Assembly (NCBI GenBank): GCA_024742395.1
Contig: JANSYO010000020.1
Coordinates: 1-64,000 of the forward strand
DNA length: 64,000 nucleotides
Reading direction: 5' to 3'
From: Cytophagales bacterium
GTDB taxonomy: Bacteria; Bacteroidota; Bacteroidia; Cytophagales; Spirosomataceae
The notes under the pieces are model-generated. The model was not told the origin of the DNA, searched no databases, and saw nothing but the letters and a program-made list of their open reading frames with translations. Positions 26,393-36,848 of this stretch are shown here, in pieces. The position numbers and the translations under genes are program-made. Within the stretch, counting starts at the first letter, position 1; each line of letters opens with the position of its first letter.

Positions 26393-27145
26393 TTATGAGA
26401 AGGCTAAGCCTCCGTTTATATCGATATTGTTTCCTGTAATAAATGAAGACTCATCTGAAGCCAGATATGCTACCAGATCTGCTACTTCAGCAGCCTCGCC
26501 TTCTCTTTTAAGAGGGGTGCTTTCGGCCACTTTTGTTCTTACCGCATCTTTAGTGAATGTATCATGAAAAGTGGTGGCAATCATACCCGGGCACAATGCA
26601 TTGGCTCTGATTCCCTTAGGCCCAAGCTCCTTTGCTAAAGCACGGGTAAATGTTGTTACGGCACCCTTAGATGCTGCGTATATGGCAGAACCTCCCCCGC
26701 CTCCATCTCTGGCAGCCTGAGAAGAAAGGTTAATGACCGAGGCTCCTGATTTCATATGAGGCACTACTGCCTGAGAGACAAAAACCGTTGAATTGAAGTT
26801 TAGAGCCATCACAAAATTGACAAACTCTTCATCCATTTCTGACAAGGTTTTACGAGCCACCAGTCCTCCGGCATTGTTGACCAAAATATGAATTTCCTCT
26901 CCAAAAGCTTCTTTTGTCTTTTGCATCATATTGGCTATATCTGCAGATTTAGTCATATCACCCTGAACTAAAATAGCCTCTCCACCACTTGCCTCTATTT
27001 CTTTCAATGTTTGCTCTGCTGCCTCTTTTCCGCTGAAATAATTTACCACCACCTTGGCTCCTTTTGAGGCTAGTTTGATAGAAATCATTTTCCCGATATC
27101 TCTTCCACCTCCAGTTACAATTGCAACTTTTCCTTTTAAATCCAT
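26393..27145 (-). CDS. SDR-family reductase (probable DEH reductase, SDR2)
   Basis: A 250-residue classical SDR with a variant TGGGRDIG cofactor loop (11-18), LVNNAGG (86-92), YAASKGA (about 155-161) and CPGMIATTF. It is only moderately similar to SDR1. After the second strand it reads VVVNYFSGKE; Ser and Lys there fit an NADPH phosphate. It is 7 bp downstream of PL17 and 32 bp upstream of kdgF1. A DEH-to-KDG reductase is most likely; two SDRs with different cofactors would let the cell balance NADH and NADPH. Confidence 0.83.
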   Translation of the reverse strand: MDLKGKVAIVTGGGRDIGKMISIKLASKGAKVVVNYFSGKEAAEQTLKEIEASGGEAILVQGDMTKSADIANMMQKTKEAFGEEIHILVNNAGGLVARKTLSEMDEEFVNFVMALNFNSTVFVSQAVVPHMKSGASVINLSSQAARDGGGGGSAIYAASKGAVTTFTRALAKELGPKGIRANALCPGMIATTFHDTFTKDAVRTKVAESTPLKREGEAAEVADLVAYLASDESSFITGNNIDINGGLAFS

Positions 27146-27152
27146 TTAGTTT

Positions 27153-29384
27153 TTAGTTTTTATAAGTTTTAATCAGATAATTTCCTTTCCATTTAAATGT
27201 GCCGGCCTCTGTTTCCAAAACATGCTCTAAGGCGTCATTTTGATGTGAAACAGCAACCAATACCTCTGTGTTTTCTTTTGTTTTTATGACCACTGCAGAA
27301 TAGTCTTCATTATCTTTAATGATTCTTAGTTCTGATATCGTCCCATAGGGCTCTATTGCTTTTTCAGTTACTGGAGTGTATGATCCATGCGATTCTATAA
27401 CATTAGCAAACAGTACAGAACCTTTACTTTTCTTCCTGATTAAGAACAATGGGTCTCGTCTTAAATTGAAGTTTGGATCTGTGGCCCCTGTGCGGCCAAA
27501 AAATAGGCTGTCGCCCAATGAAACCGCAGAAGAAAAAGTATAGAATACGTTATTACTCAATGAACTAAAGCTTATATGCTTTTTAGTGGCTACGGCCCCG
27601 GCTTCTTTCCAAATGTGCTGATAACCATTAGACTCCCCTAGTTTTCTTAACTCATCCGTTGCCGGACTGTAATGAAAATTTGTATTCAGAAGTTGGCCTT
27701 GATAATACAAAGGCAAATCATACGTACCCGACGATTCATTTTTCAAATAGAACAGGTCGATAACCAAAGGATTTTCAAAATATTGGCTGTCATTTATTAA
27801 AAGGAGAGTTCTTTCTTGTTTCACCCCTTCATATGCACTTGAATCAACTGCACTTATCACCTGAAGTTTTGGATTTGAAATATCAAGAAACCGTAAAGCA
27901 GGTGAATGTCTATCTGCCAAATCCGTATTGCCATTATATTGCGTTTTTCCGTTTACAACTACCGTATTATGACCTACAGTTTGCTTGGCAAACGTTGTGT
28001 TTTCAGGCAGATATACTCCGCCCGCTTTTTGCTCAATGTTAACAAACCGTGCCATTCCATAATCTTGAACCACCTCTTCGCCATTCTGATAAAATGAATA
28101 TGAAAGCTGATCAAAATGACCATGCCCCATGCCATGTGTACCGAATTTATAAACCAGGTTGATATCTTCATCTGCTCTGAGAATACCTATACCTCCACTC
28201 CTTCCGTCAATCCCATCACGGTAAATCTTTGACTTTAATGAGAAGGGTTTCTTTTTATCCATATCTAGCGAAACTTTCATGCCCGCCTGATCTGGAGTAA
28301 CTGAACCTTGCTTTTCAGCTATTGACAATAATTCGGGATTTCTTGCTCCATAATAATAAGCTATATCTACTGCCGAAATGAGGGACGTGTTATAAATGGA
28401 CATTCCCTTTTGGGCATCGTTAAAGGGAAAGAAATCTCCTTTTGACGTTGACTGGTTCAATAAAGCATCGACAGATTTCAACAAAAGACTATCGCGATAA
28501 GCAAATATCTTATGCTCAGGCATTGTATTTTGAATACTAACTGCAAAAATCAAGAATGGATAAATACCATATCTATGGTAATACGCTCCTTCAGAATAAA
28601 GGCCATCAGGCGAGAATAGCCCATCTATTTGAGCAAAGAAGCCGCTTTTCTCTTGACCCTCTGCCTTGATTAAGGCTCCATCATTGTCTTTTTGCGTTGA
28701 AGAAATTCCATCTGAACTGATCCCAAATAAGGCTCGGTTAACTAATTCCTGATCATTCATTACCAGACCTATCATCCCTACCCCTGCACAGCCCCAGGTA
28801 CTATGATTATGAATACGGTTAAAAAAATGAGGGTTTTCGATAGAGAGAAAGTCGGCGAAGGGCCTAAAAAGATCACCCTCCACCATTTCTCTTTCCTCTA
28901 CATTCAACCTATGATATATGCAGTCGTACGCCTGACTTACACTTACAAGCCAGTTAGCGTCGTTTAGACATTGCCAGAATAGTTTTCCCGGCGTATACGA
29001 TTTCTTTGATGGGTGCTTGCCTAATGATGGATAAAGCTTTGCATACTTTAGAAGTCCTTGTTTCACAAAGTCGGCATACTTTTCTTCACCCGTAATTTGA
29101 AATAAATAGCCAGCAGCTTCTAACAGACTGTAGTTCTTTCTATGGGTTTCATGTGTATAGCCTCCGGCCATATCTTTAGGCACAGGTACGTCAATTCCCT
29201 TGGCCATCTCTTCTTCTAATTGAAGTTTGATGTCAGCCAGTGAGCGATCAAAAAGCTCACTCCGTCCAAGGTTTGCTTTTATTTCTTGAAGCCCCTCTTT
29301 GGTAATAGTAAGTGATGGGTGCGTTTGTGAAAACGCAGTGCTTATTCCTGTAACCAAAAGGAATATGTGTATGATTTTTTTCAT
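27153..29384 (-). CDS. Oligoalginate lyase, polysaccharide lyase family 17
   Basis: The 743-residue protein has a signal peptide (1-20), an alpha-toroid alginate-lyase domain (about 30-350) and a heparinase II/III-like beta-sandwich domain (about 385-600). Active-site candidates are Asn193-His194 in HNHSTWG and Tyr268-Tyr269-His270 in GAYYHRYG. A metal site likely involves the His residues of GTHGMGHGHFDQ (417-423). PL17 enzymes release unsaturated monouronate from oligomers, usually with preference for mannuronate. It overlaps the PL6 stop by 4 bp (ATGA), implying coupled translation. Confidence 0.92.
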   Translation of the reverse strand: MKKIIHIFLLVTGISTAFSQTHPSLTITKEGLQEIKANLGRSELFDRSLADIKLQLEEEMAKGIDVPVPKDMAGGYTHETHRKNYSLLEAAGYLFQITGEEKYADFVKQGLLKYAKLYPSLGKHPSKKSYTPGKLFWQCLNDANWLVSVSQAYDCIYHRLNVEEREMVEGDLFRPFADFLSIENPHFFNRIHNHSTWGCAGVGMIGLVMNDQELVNRALFGISSDGISSTQKDNDGALIKAEGQEKSGFFAQIDGLFSPDGLYSEGAYYHRYGIYPFLIFAVSIQNTMPEHKIFAYRDSLLLKSVDALLNQSTSKGDFFPFNDAQKGMSIYNTSLISAVDIAYYYGARNPELLSIAEKQGSVTPDQAGMKVSLDMDKKKPFSLKSKIYRDGIDGRSGGIGILRADEDINLVYKFGTHGMGHGHFDQLSYSFYQNGEEVVQDYGMARFVNIEQKAGGVYLPENTTFAKQTVGHNTVVVNGKTQYNGNTDLADRHSPALRFLDISNPKLQVISAVDSSAYEGVKQERTLLLINDSQYFENPLVIDLFYLKNESSGTYDLPLYYQGQLLNTNFHYSPATDELRKLGESNGYQHIWKEAGAVATKKHISFSSLSNNVFYTFSSAVSLGDSLFFGRTGATDPNFNLRRDPLFLIRKKSKGSVLFANVIESHGSYTPVTEKAIEPYGTISELRIIKDNEDYSAVVIKTKENTEVLVAVSHQNDALEHVLETEAGTFKWKGNYLIKTYKN

Positions 29385-31639
29385 TTAATTATTCCCAGTG
29401 GTTTTCCATCATCACCATTCACGCAGCTAGAGGCAGACTCATAAATATTCTGAGAGCTAAAGCCTTCCCCTTCGACTTGAATTTTGCCGGTATTTACCAG
29501 ACATATGTCATGTACTACACTTGAAGGTTCGCCTACTATTAGCTTAATTTTTATGGGTTTTGCATCAACAAACAAAGAGTTCTTAATTTCAGTGTTTTGA
29601 ATACCCCATAAGTTAATTGAAGAGTTTACCGGATTTTTTGTACCGTGACCTACATTCTTAAACTGACAGTGGTTTATCTCAAGAAAACCTGCGGTAGTGC
29701 TCTCATCAGAACCACCTCTGTACATGCTTAATGCAGAACCCTCAACATCCTCAAAAACAGAATTCTCTATTATTACTGTTTCGGCATTATAAATGCCTAT
29801 ATCATCTAATTCTCTATCTAGTAGAAGCACAGACCCTGTCACATTTTTAAACAAGGAATTTTTAACAGAAATTGTATCAGCAAAAGTGCTGGCCGCTACT
29901 TTTAGAACATTGAAAGAGTGGTTTACATCAAGATTTTTGAACTCACAGTCTTCTATAAACAAGCGATAGTTCTGATTCATTGAATATTTGCTCGTACTAA
30001 TAACAGAATTGAGTGGTGAGTCCAGACTGCTTCTGCCGTCCATAGTCAAGCCTTTGAGTAAGAGACTTCCACCATTTTCAATAGTAAACAGCACAGCATT
30101 CTCATAGGTGATCTCACTTTTTTTAGAACTGATGATACTGAGCGTATGGTTAATTACAACCAGTTTTGTTTGTTGATATGCCCCCCCGGTAAGATTTAAA
30201 ATATCTCCAGGCTTTGACTTTGCTACTGCATCAGAAAGAGTGTTTAGGCCCGCCGGCACATCATGAACTTTCCCTATTCCAAAGGCCTTAGAATCTTTTT
30301 CTTTAGGATACCAGCTAACTCCGGTTATTTCACGAGTTGTTACCTTTCCCTCTAATTTGGCTCCAACATTGTCTGGATTATTAGTCAAATAAAGTAAGCC
30401 GTTCGCATCTCTTTCCGCCTTTACACTTGTCAGCTTAAAGCCGCTTTCAGTTGGCATTTTACCCTTTTGATTGACCAAGTTGTTTTTAAAACTTATTCCG
30501 CTAATGTCGTCGTACAATCCAAACTGCTGAGCCTTTTGTGATTGATAAAACAGGTTATTCTCAACTGTTGTGCTTTGGGGTGCCTGACTTCTTTCTGCGT
30601 CACTTCCCGCACACAATTCAATATAACTACAGTTAACAAAGGTATTGTTTGAAGCCACAGAGTTCTTTACGGGAACATATCTGTTTAATGGAGAGTTTGG
30701 TACCCCATTCATGATCGTTAGAGCCCCTCTAAATCTATTTCCGGTTAAGCCCTCACAGTAATTATTTATTACTGTTTGCGATTCATTAATTATTCTGATA
30801 CCACCTGTAAAGGCTTTACCATTTCCTAAAAATGTGTTTCCTTCTACCAGCGTTTCGTTACCATGTCTCATGGTGAGGGTACCTTGACATTCAAAGAAGG
30901 TATTGTATCGGTAAGTGTTTTGATTTGACTTATTAGAGATGATCTCATGCTCGCCATCGCATCTATCAAAATAGTTAAATTCCACAATCGTCTGGGAGTT
31001 CATCATTGAGTAATGGCTGGTTCCTATCCTTAATGTTTCTCCACCGTTGGAGCCAAGGTTTTGTCTAAAACCAAAATAATTGTGGTCTATCAAATGCTTG
31101 TTCTCAACGCTTTCGGGTGAATTAAGACGTACTGTTAGGGTGACACCTTGATTTCTTTTGTCTATAAACTGGCAATGGTCTACACGATTGTTTTTACCGT
31201 ATAATACCACCCATGCTTCCGGAGAATACCTCTCCGGGCCATTAAAATTATCAATGACTACTTCCGTTAACCTACAATTATAAGCAAGGTTTTTAGCGTC
31301 CTTCTTAAAAGAGATCAATTCTGAAGTAGGCGAAAAGCCATTCCTGAAAACTAAGCCTTTAACAATAAGATATTGGCCTGAGATTCTTAGGTTAGACTGC
31401 TTTTCAATGAAAACTTTCCCATTCTCCTGAGCCCTTAGGACTATAGGTTTCTTTTCTGTGCCTTCTGCCGAAAAGAGTATTTCTGTATTGTTCCAAACGC
31501 CATTGGCCAATACAATTTCATCACCCGGTTTGGCCATATTGATAGCCTCTTTGAGCTCTGAATCCGTTTTTACTAACCGCTCCACTCCCAGAGCCTGAAC
31601 GTTAATTAGTATGAAGAATAGATAGAAAAGATTTCGCAT
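29381..31639 (-). CDS. Alginate lyase, polysaccharide lyase family 6 (two-domain type)
   Basis: The 752-residue protein has a signal peptide (about 1-18) and two right-handed beta-helix domains (about 20-430 and 460-745). This is the long form known from AlyGC, an exolytic guluronate-specific PL6. Catalytic Lys237 (IISNKSNQ) and Arg258 (LTMRHGN) are in place. Asn- and Glu-rich turns such as VEFNYFDRCDGEHE could hold calcium. It is 44 bp after susD1. Confidence 0.92.
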   Translation of the reverse strand: MRNLFYLFFILINVQALGVERLVKTDSELKEAINMAKPGDEIVLANGVWNNTEILFSAEGTEKKPIVLRAQENGKVFIEKQSNLRISGQYLIVKGLVFRNGFSPTSELISFKKDAKNLAYNCRLTEVVIDNFNGPERYSPEAWVVLYGKNNRVDHCQFIDKRNQGVTLTVRLNSPESVENKHLIDHNYFGFRQNLGSNGGETLRIGTSHYSMMNSQTIVEFNYFDRCDGEHEIISNKSNQNTYRYNTFFECQGTLTMRHGNETLVEGNTFLGNGKAFTGGIRIINESQTVINNYCEGLTGNRFRGALTIMNGVPNSPLNRYVPVKNSVASNNTFVNCSYIELCAGSDAERSQAPQSTTVENNLFYQSQKAQQFGLYDDISGISFKNNLVNQKGKMPTESGFKLTSVKAERDANGLLYLTNNPDNVGAKLEGKVTTREITGVSWYPKEKDSKAFGIGKVHDVPAGLNTLSDAVAKSKPGDILNLTGGAYQQTKLVVINHTLSIISSKKSEITYENAVLFTIENGGSLLLKGLTMDGRSSLDSPLNSVISTSKYSMNQNYRLFIEDCEFKNLDVNHSFNVLKVAASTFADTISVKNSLFKNVTGSVLLLDRELDDIGIYNAETVIIENSVFEDVEGSALSMYRGGSDESTTAGFLEINHCQFKNVGHGTKNPVNSSINLWGIQNTEIKNSLFVDAKPIKIKLIVGEPSSVVHDICLVNTGKIQVEGEGFSSQNIYESASSCVNGDDGKPLGIIK

Positions 31640-31683
31640 GGTATGTAATTAAGAGAGGGGTTTTACGCCCTCTCTATAAAGGT

Positions 31684-33105
31684 TTAGTATCCTGGGTTTT
31701 GAGTTAATAAGCCCTTGCTAAGGTTAATCTCTCTCTGAGGAATGGGTAGCAATAAAGCTGTAGATGAGAAGCTGTAACCATTATCAGAAGAGTACTTAGA
31801 AAGAACATTCTCGGCTTCGTTGAAACGTACAAGATCAAAGAATCTGTGGTTTTCAAAAGCTAACTCAACACGTCTTTCTTCTAACAGATCTGCTTTGGTT
31901 ACCACAGTAACCTGATCTGTTAAACCCGCCCTGTTTCTTACCGCTTGAAAAGAAGCTATAGCGGCAGCATCTGTAGTCTCAGCACCACCAGCCATTATCG
32001 CTTCCGTGTACATCAATAATACATCGGCATATCTAAGAACAATCCAATCATTTCCTGCAAGGTTCGGATTTGAAGAGGTTGGTGCTATCCCTAAGGTTTC
32101 GTCTCCATCTGGTAAATATTTTACCACTTGATCAAACTGATTTTGCTTGGCATCCTGACGATAAGAATATTTTGCTCTGTTTCCTCCTGATGCATCTAAT
32201 GCGGCCTTCGCTTCAGCTGTTACGTAATTCACTCCGGTGGTTCTTCCTACGGCATTCAGCCACTCTCCTGAAAAGTTTTGTGAGTCAGAAGATAAGTCCG
32301 AAACATATCCGATAGCGAAGATCACCTCGCTGTTATCCTCATTATAAAAGATATCTTTAAAGTTAGACTCTAGTGAATAACCCGATGACATTACACTTTC
32401 TAATAATCCTTTAGCTTCAGCATACTTACCTTCTGTTAAATATACTTTAGCCAGTAGGGCTTGAGCTGCAGCTTTAGAGGCTCTGGTTCTATACTTATTG
32501 TCAAGACCAGCCACAGCATTAGTAAGATCACTTTCAATTAAACTGTAAACAGTAGACGTAGCCACTCGTGTAAATTGAACTTCCTTGTCCAACGGAGAAA
32601 TTGTCTTGTCAATCAATGGAATATCACCATATAGCCTAACCAAATTGAAATAAGCATATGCTCTGATGAATTTTGCTTCAGCTTCAAAAGAAGCCTTTGT
32701 TCCGGCATCTGTAACCACATCAAGGTTTTCTAAAACTACATTGGCTCTTGCTATTACATTATAAAAGCTCGAATAGTAATCTGTTATGATTCCGTTATTT
32801 GGCGTTACACGGTAATTTTCAAATTCTGCGGCTTCACCTTCACTAGACTTAGTCTTGGTGTTATCGCTCCTCATCTCGGTTAAGTAGAACTCATACATTA
32901 CACCATGATTGTCATCAGAATCTGTAGAGTTACGGCCTTGAATACCGTCATACATATTAATGATGGCCGTTTCAACTTCCGTGGCATTCTTGTAAAAATT
33001 TGCTGAAGTGATACCAGACGTAGGGGCTGGTTCTAAATAGGAGTCTCCACAAGAGATTGTTAGGGCTCCAAGTATCAGGAAAAATATATAATTTATCTGT
33101 TTCAT
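31684..33105 (-). CDS. SusD-like outer-membrane glycan-binding lipoprotein (SusD1)
   Basis: The 473-residue lipoprotein (signal ending in LTISC, Cys19) is a RagB/SusD-family protein. It has the N-terminal SusD block (FYKNATEVETAIINMYDGIQG), TPR helices, and the C-terminal ERRVELAFENHRFFDLVRF signature with a late LLPIPQREI segment. It forms a lid on the SusC1 channel and should bind alginate oligomers. It is 19 bp from susC1. Confidence 0.93.
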   Translation of the reverse strand: MKQINYIFFLILGALTISCGDSYLEPAPTSGITSANFYKNATEVETAIINMYDGIQGRNSTDSDDNHGVMYEFYLTEMRSDNTKTKSSEGEAAEFENYRVTPNNGIITDYYSSFYNVIARANVVLENLDVVTDAGTKASFEAEAKFIRAYAYFNLVRLYGDIPLIDKTISPLDKEVQFTRVATSTVYSLIESDLTNAVAGLDNKYRTRASKAAAQALLAKVYLTEGKYAEAKGLLESVMSSGYSLESNFKDIFYNEDNSEVIFAIGYVSDLSSDSQNFSGEWLNAVGRTTGVNYVTAEAKAALDASGGNRAKYSYRQDAKQNQFDQVVKYLPDGDETLGIAPTSSNPNLAGNDWIVLRYADVLLMYTEAIMAGGAETTDAAAIASFQAVRNRAGLTDQVTVVTKADLLEERRVELAFENHRFFDLVRFNEAENVLSKYSSDNGYSFSSTALLLPIPQREINLSKGLLTQNPGY

Positions 33106-33124
33106 AATATCCTAAAGTTTTTAA

Positions 33125-36100
33125 TTAAAAGTTTACGCTTAAACCTATTGACTTGGTGCTGTATATTGGTGAACCACCTCTCTGATAGCCATAATTTGTA
33201 GGGCTTGTACGATCTATTGATTCTGGGTTCCAACCGGTGTAGTCAGCAGCCGTTTTATAGAAAAGGTTTTGTCCAGAAACATAAACTCTCAAAGAGTTGA
33301 TATTCGCCTTGCTAATCAGTGATTTTGGTAGAGTATATCCAATATTCACATTTCTAAGTGCTACATATGATGCATCTTGAATTATGTCATCAGTGAATAT
33401 TTTTTGCTTGATAAATTCCTGATCTGGTGTGTCACTTGCAAAATCCTGGGCACTATTAAATTGGTTAAACATATACTGATCTGCCATGTTTCTTACCTTG
33501 GCACCATGTGAACCTTGTAGCATAAAGCTTAAGTCAAAAGCTCCAATTTTAAAATCGTTGGTTAAACTCCAAATAAAGTCTGGATAAGGATCACCAAGAG
33601 CCGTCTTGTCAGCATCCGTAATAACACCATCACCATTTAAATCTTTCACGTACACATCTTGTGCCTGAGCTCCTACCGGATGGTAAGCATTTTTCAAGTA
33701 TTCCAATGGAATATCTCTATCGACAACCCAACCATAGAATGTAGAAATAGGCTGACCAACAAGGTTGATCCATTCTGCTGCTCTTTTGCTATCTACTGCA
33801 GTAATTTGACCGTCAGAATCTGCAAAATCCACTAATGTGTTTTTATTCGTTGTTGCAATTATCGTTGTGTTCCAGTTGAAGTTATTAACGTTTACATTTC
33901 GAGTTCTTAACTCAAACTCCAAACCTTCATTTTTTACTTTACCCAAGTTTACCAGAGCAGAGTTAAATCCTGTAGTTACTGAAACAGGGTTATTTAACAA
34001 TAACTGATCGCTGTTTCTTTGATAGTAATCAATGGATCCTGTAATTCTGTTATTGAATAAACCGAAATCAATACCAGGGTTAAATTCAACTAAACGCTCC
34101 CACTGTAGCTCTGGGTTTGCGATGTTTGCAGGGTTAAAGCCTCCTACAAGACTTCCGTCTACAACGGCCGTAGTAGCTGCCAAAAGAGCTAAAGATGGAT
34201 AGTAGTCTACTAACACATTACCTGTACTTAAGCTACCGCCTGTACTACGATCCTGATCTACACTACCTGTGTTAAGAAAGTCATTTCCTGTGACACCGTA
34301 ACTGGCTCTTAATTTCAAGTTTGAGAATACTCTACTACTTTTAAGGAAGTCCTCGTTAGCGATATTCCAACCCACAGAGGCTGCCGGGAAGTTACCGTAC
34401 TTAAATTCGCTTCCGAATATAGAACTACCATCTCTTCTTAAACTTAATGAAGCCAGGTACTTATCAGCATACGCATAGTTCACTCTAGACACATACGACA
34501 TTCCCGTTTTCTTCCAATCAAAGGCGTTGGCATTGGTAATAGTCGTGGCATTAGAAATGTTTTTTACCAGATCATTCGTGTAACCATTACCACTCATAGA
34601 GGAAAGGAAAAAGTTTCTGTTTTCACCTACAAAACCTAATACTGCACTGATATCACTCTTTCCGAATGAATTATTATAAGTAAAGAAGTTATCAGAAATC
34701 AAGTATAACTCACTTTCGTAACCTTCGCTCATTGATGCTGCTGAGGCTCCGTTTCTGTTAGAAAGAACTCCTTGCCATCTTGAACGTCTTGTGTCCTGAT
34801 ATGAACTGGAGAATGTAGTTCTAAAGCTTAGATTTTTTGTGATTTTATACTGACCATATATGCTTCCAAAAATTTTGAATTTGTTATCATATCTTTCTCT
34901 TTCTAATACTTTTGCCGCAGGGTTTGTATTTGAAGTATTACTAATGTCTATTAATTGACCATTTCCATTTAAGTTATAATTGTCGAAATGACGCTGAAGA
35001 GCGTAGTCTCCAATTTGAACATCAGGATAAGTTCCTCTGTCTACATACTGAATCGTATTGGCATCATGATAAAGAGGTAACCAATTAGTTTGTCTTAAAA
35101 TATCATGTGTCGAGCCATCAAATCTTCTTCTTTTAGTAATTGAAGGAGAAAGGTTAGCCCCAAAAGAGACTTTATCCGTTATTTTGGTATCTACTTTAAG
35201 ATTCAAAGCATACTTTGTGAAGTTATCAGTTAACAATACCCCTTCGTCATTCAGATAATTTAAACCTACACTGAAGCTTGTAGCCTTATCGCCACCTCTG
35301 AAACTTAAAGCGTGACTGTTGATATTACCACCATCAAAAATTACATCTTGCCAAGATCTATCAACACCAATTTGCTGCTTGTAAGCTGTTTGATCAGAAA
35401 TTGAACCTGTTGCTGCTAATTCTGCTGCCGCCGTTTCTGCGATAGAGAAGGTATACGCATCACTGTGTCTGGCTGCCTTGATTCCGGTGAAAGCATTATA
35501 GCTAAATGATGGCTTTCTGTTACCTCCGGATTTTGTGGTAATCATAATGATTCCGTTGGCCCCTTTTGAACCGTAAATAGAAGATGATGCCGCGTCTTTA
35601 AGTACTTCAAAAGACTCTATATCATTCATATTTAAAGAGCCTAAAAAGTCAGAACTAACAATTACTCCGTCAACTACAACCAATGGTTGAGAATCGCCGG
35701 ATAATGAACCCACACCTCTAATGGTAATAGTAGGAGCTGCACCGGCTTCGCCGTCTGTAGCCTGAATGTTTACTCCAGATACCTGTCCTACTAAGGCATC
35801 ATCTACTCTGGCAACCGCAATTTGGTCCAGGTCTTCATTCACTACCTTAGAAATTGCACCGGTAGAATGACTCTTTTTCATTGTACCATAACCAATAACC
35901 ACAACCTCCTCAAGGGCTGTTTCGTCAAGGTTAAGGCTTACATTAATAACAGACTGGCTGCCTACCTCAACGGAGGTAGAGACATAACCTATAAAGCTGT
36001 ATACCAATGTTGCGTTCTCTGGTACATTCAAGGTATACTTACCATTAACATCGGTAACAGTACCCACAGAAGAACCTTTAATGATAACGCTAACTCCAGG

Positions 36101-36247
36101 AAGAAGCTGTTTGTCTTCCGAAGCAGTCACCTGACCACTTACTGTTTTGCTTTGTCCAACAGACTTGGTTACCACACCAAGAACCATTGCCACGGTAAGC
36201 CCGCTGATCAAAAGCCTTTTAAAATGTAAAATAAATCTTGATTTCAT
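33125..36247 (-). CDS. SusC-like TonB-dependent outer-membrane transporter (SusC1)
   Basis: About 1,040 residues from the ATG at 36247; a TTG two codons upstream also opens the frame. It has a signal peptide (ISGLTVAMVLGVV), a carboxypeptidase-like regulatory domain (KTVSGQVTASEDKQLLPGVSV, about 35-110), the TonB box-like EEVVVIGYG, a plug domain and a long barrel ending in the aromatic GLSVNF. It is the first gene of the PL6/PL17/PL7 transcript and imports alginate oligomers with SusD1. Confidence 0.94.
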   Translation of the reverse strand: MKSRFILHFKRLLISGLTVAMVLGVVTKSVGQSKTVSGQVTASEDKQLLPGVSVIIKGSSVGTVTDVNGKYTLNVPENATLVYSFIGYVSTSVEVGSQSVINVSLNLDETALEEVVVIGYGTMKKSHSTGAISKVVNEDLDQIAVARVDDALVGQVSGVNIQATDGEAGAAPTITIRGVGSLSGDSQPLVVVDGVIVSSDFLGSLNMNDIESFEVLKDAASSSIYGSKGANGIIMITTKSGGNRKPSFSYNAFTGIKAARHSDAYTFSIAETAAAELAATGSISDQTAYKQQIGVDRSWQDVIFDGGNINSHALSFRGGDKATSFSVGLNYLNDEGVLLTDNFTKYALNLKVDTKITDKVSFGANLSPSITKRRRFDGSTHDILRQTNWLPLYHDANTIQYVDRGTYPDVQIGDYALQRHFDNYNLNGNGQLIDISNTSNTNPAAKVLERERYDNKFKIFGSIYGQYKITKNLSFRTTFSSSYQDTRRSRWQGVLSNRNGASAASMSEGYESELYLISDNFFTYNNSFGKSDISAVLGFVGENRNFFLSSMSGNGYTNDLVKNISNATTITNANAFDWKKTGMSYVSRVNYAYADKYLASLSLRRDGSSIFGSEFKYGNFPAASVGWNIANEDFLKSSRVFSNLKLRASYGVTGNDFLNTGSVDQDRSTGGSLSTGNVLVDYYPSLALLAATTAVVDGSLVGGFNPANIANPELQWERLVEFNPGIDFGLFNNRITGSIDYYQRNSDQLLLNNPVSVTTGFNSALVNLGKVKNEGLEFELRTRNVNVNNFNWNTTIIATTNKNTLVDFADSDGQITAVDSKRAAEWINLVGQPISTFYGWVVDRDIPLEYLKNAYHPVGAQAQDVYVKDLNGDGVITDADKTALGDPYPDFIWSLTNDFKIGAFDLSFMLQGSHGAKVRNMADQYMFNQFNSAQDFASDTPDQEFIKQKIFTDDIIQDASYVALRNVNIGYTLPKSLISKANINSLRVYVSGQNLFYKTAADYTGWNPESIDRTSPTNYGYQRGGSPIYSTKSIGLSVNF

Positions 36248-36338
36248 AATCAATTAAAGTTTAGGTTAAAAGTAAAATTCTTAGAATATTACAATTTTAA
36301 TTTTTATAAGCTAGCGTCTTTACGCTTTAACTACTACA

Positions 36339-36368
36339 CTAAACTAGGGGTAAAAATTGAACTATCAA
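36339..36368 (-). promoter_or_regulatory. Predicted promoter of the susC1 operon
   Basis: Read on the minus strand, TTG (36368-36366) is followed after exactly 19 bp by TAGTTTAG (36346-36339), close to the TAnnTTTG rule. The same two elements appear at matching places upstream of susC2. The start would be near 36332, giving a leader of about 85 nt. Confidence 0.55.
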
Positions 36369-36410
36369 CAGATTTTGTTTAATAAAAATGGGTTTTTAAG
36401 CTGTTTTTCA

Positions 36411-36450
36411 ACCGAAACGTTTCCGGTAACGATGTCGGAAACGTTTGCAT
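36411..36450 (-). promoter_or_regulatory. Pair of LacI-type operators upstream of susC1
   Basis: Two CG-centred sites, CCGAAACGTTTCCG and CGGAAACGTTTGCA, have their central CG at 36418-36419 and 36442-36443, 24 bp apart. The second matches the LacI-family consensus TGnAAnCGnTTnCA at all but one fixed base. The same pair with the same 24-bp spacing lies upstream of susC2. They are about 80-115 bp upstream of the predicted start, a position better suited to activation than to simple blocking. Confidence 0.7.
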
Positions 36451-36848
36451 AAAATACATGAAATATTGTTTTTTTACACTTTTTTGTCTTGGTTTTGATC
36501 ATTTTATGATAAATCCACATTCTGAGAGCGTCCATCAGAGCAGGCTGAAACTACAATTCAGATATATAAATCTTGAAATAATGAAACTGAGAGCACATGA
36601 AAGTCTTAATAAGAACCATCATAGAATCTTCTAAACTGATAACTGCTTATTGTTTCATACAGCTAGAAGTTTATAAAGTACTTAGACCAACACCTAAATG
36701 TTTATCCGCTCAGAAGAGCATTCCTTATGCTCAACACATCAGGCATTTAAATAGACTATTTATGATTTTGACAAGCTTACGGCCTTATGCCTTTTGATAG
36801 ATTCTGATTCAAAGAATGATTACATCTTCACCTCAGAAATCTTTGGAA
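36451..36848. other. Non-coding stretch between the susC1 operators and kdgF2
   Basis: With the susC1 leader this forms a 600-bp gap. The first part, next to the operators, keeps loose similarity to the lacI-side region at 43.26-43.31 kb, as expected if the whole control region was copied. The only open frame (36597-36797, plus) has no recognisable start signal or family trait and is probably chance. Nothing else is visible. Confidence 0.5.

Noticed and set aside
36597-36797. 66-codon open frame on the plus strand
   Set aside because: No recognisable family, poor composition and no start signal; it lies in a regulatory gap and is probably chance.
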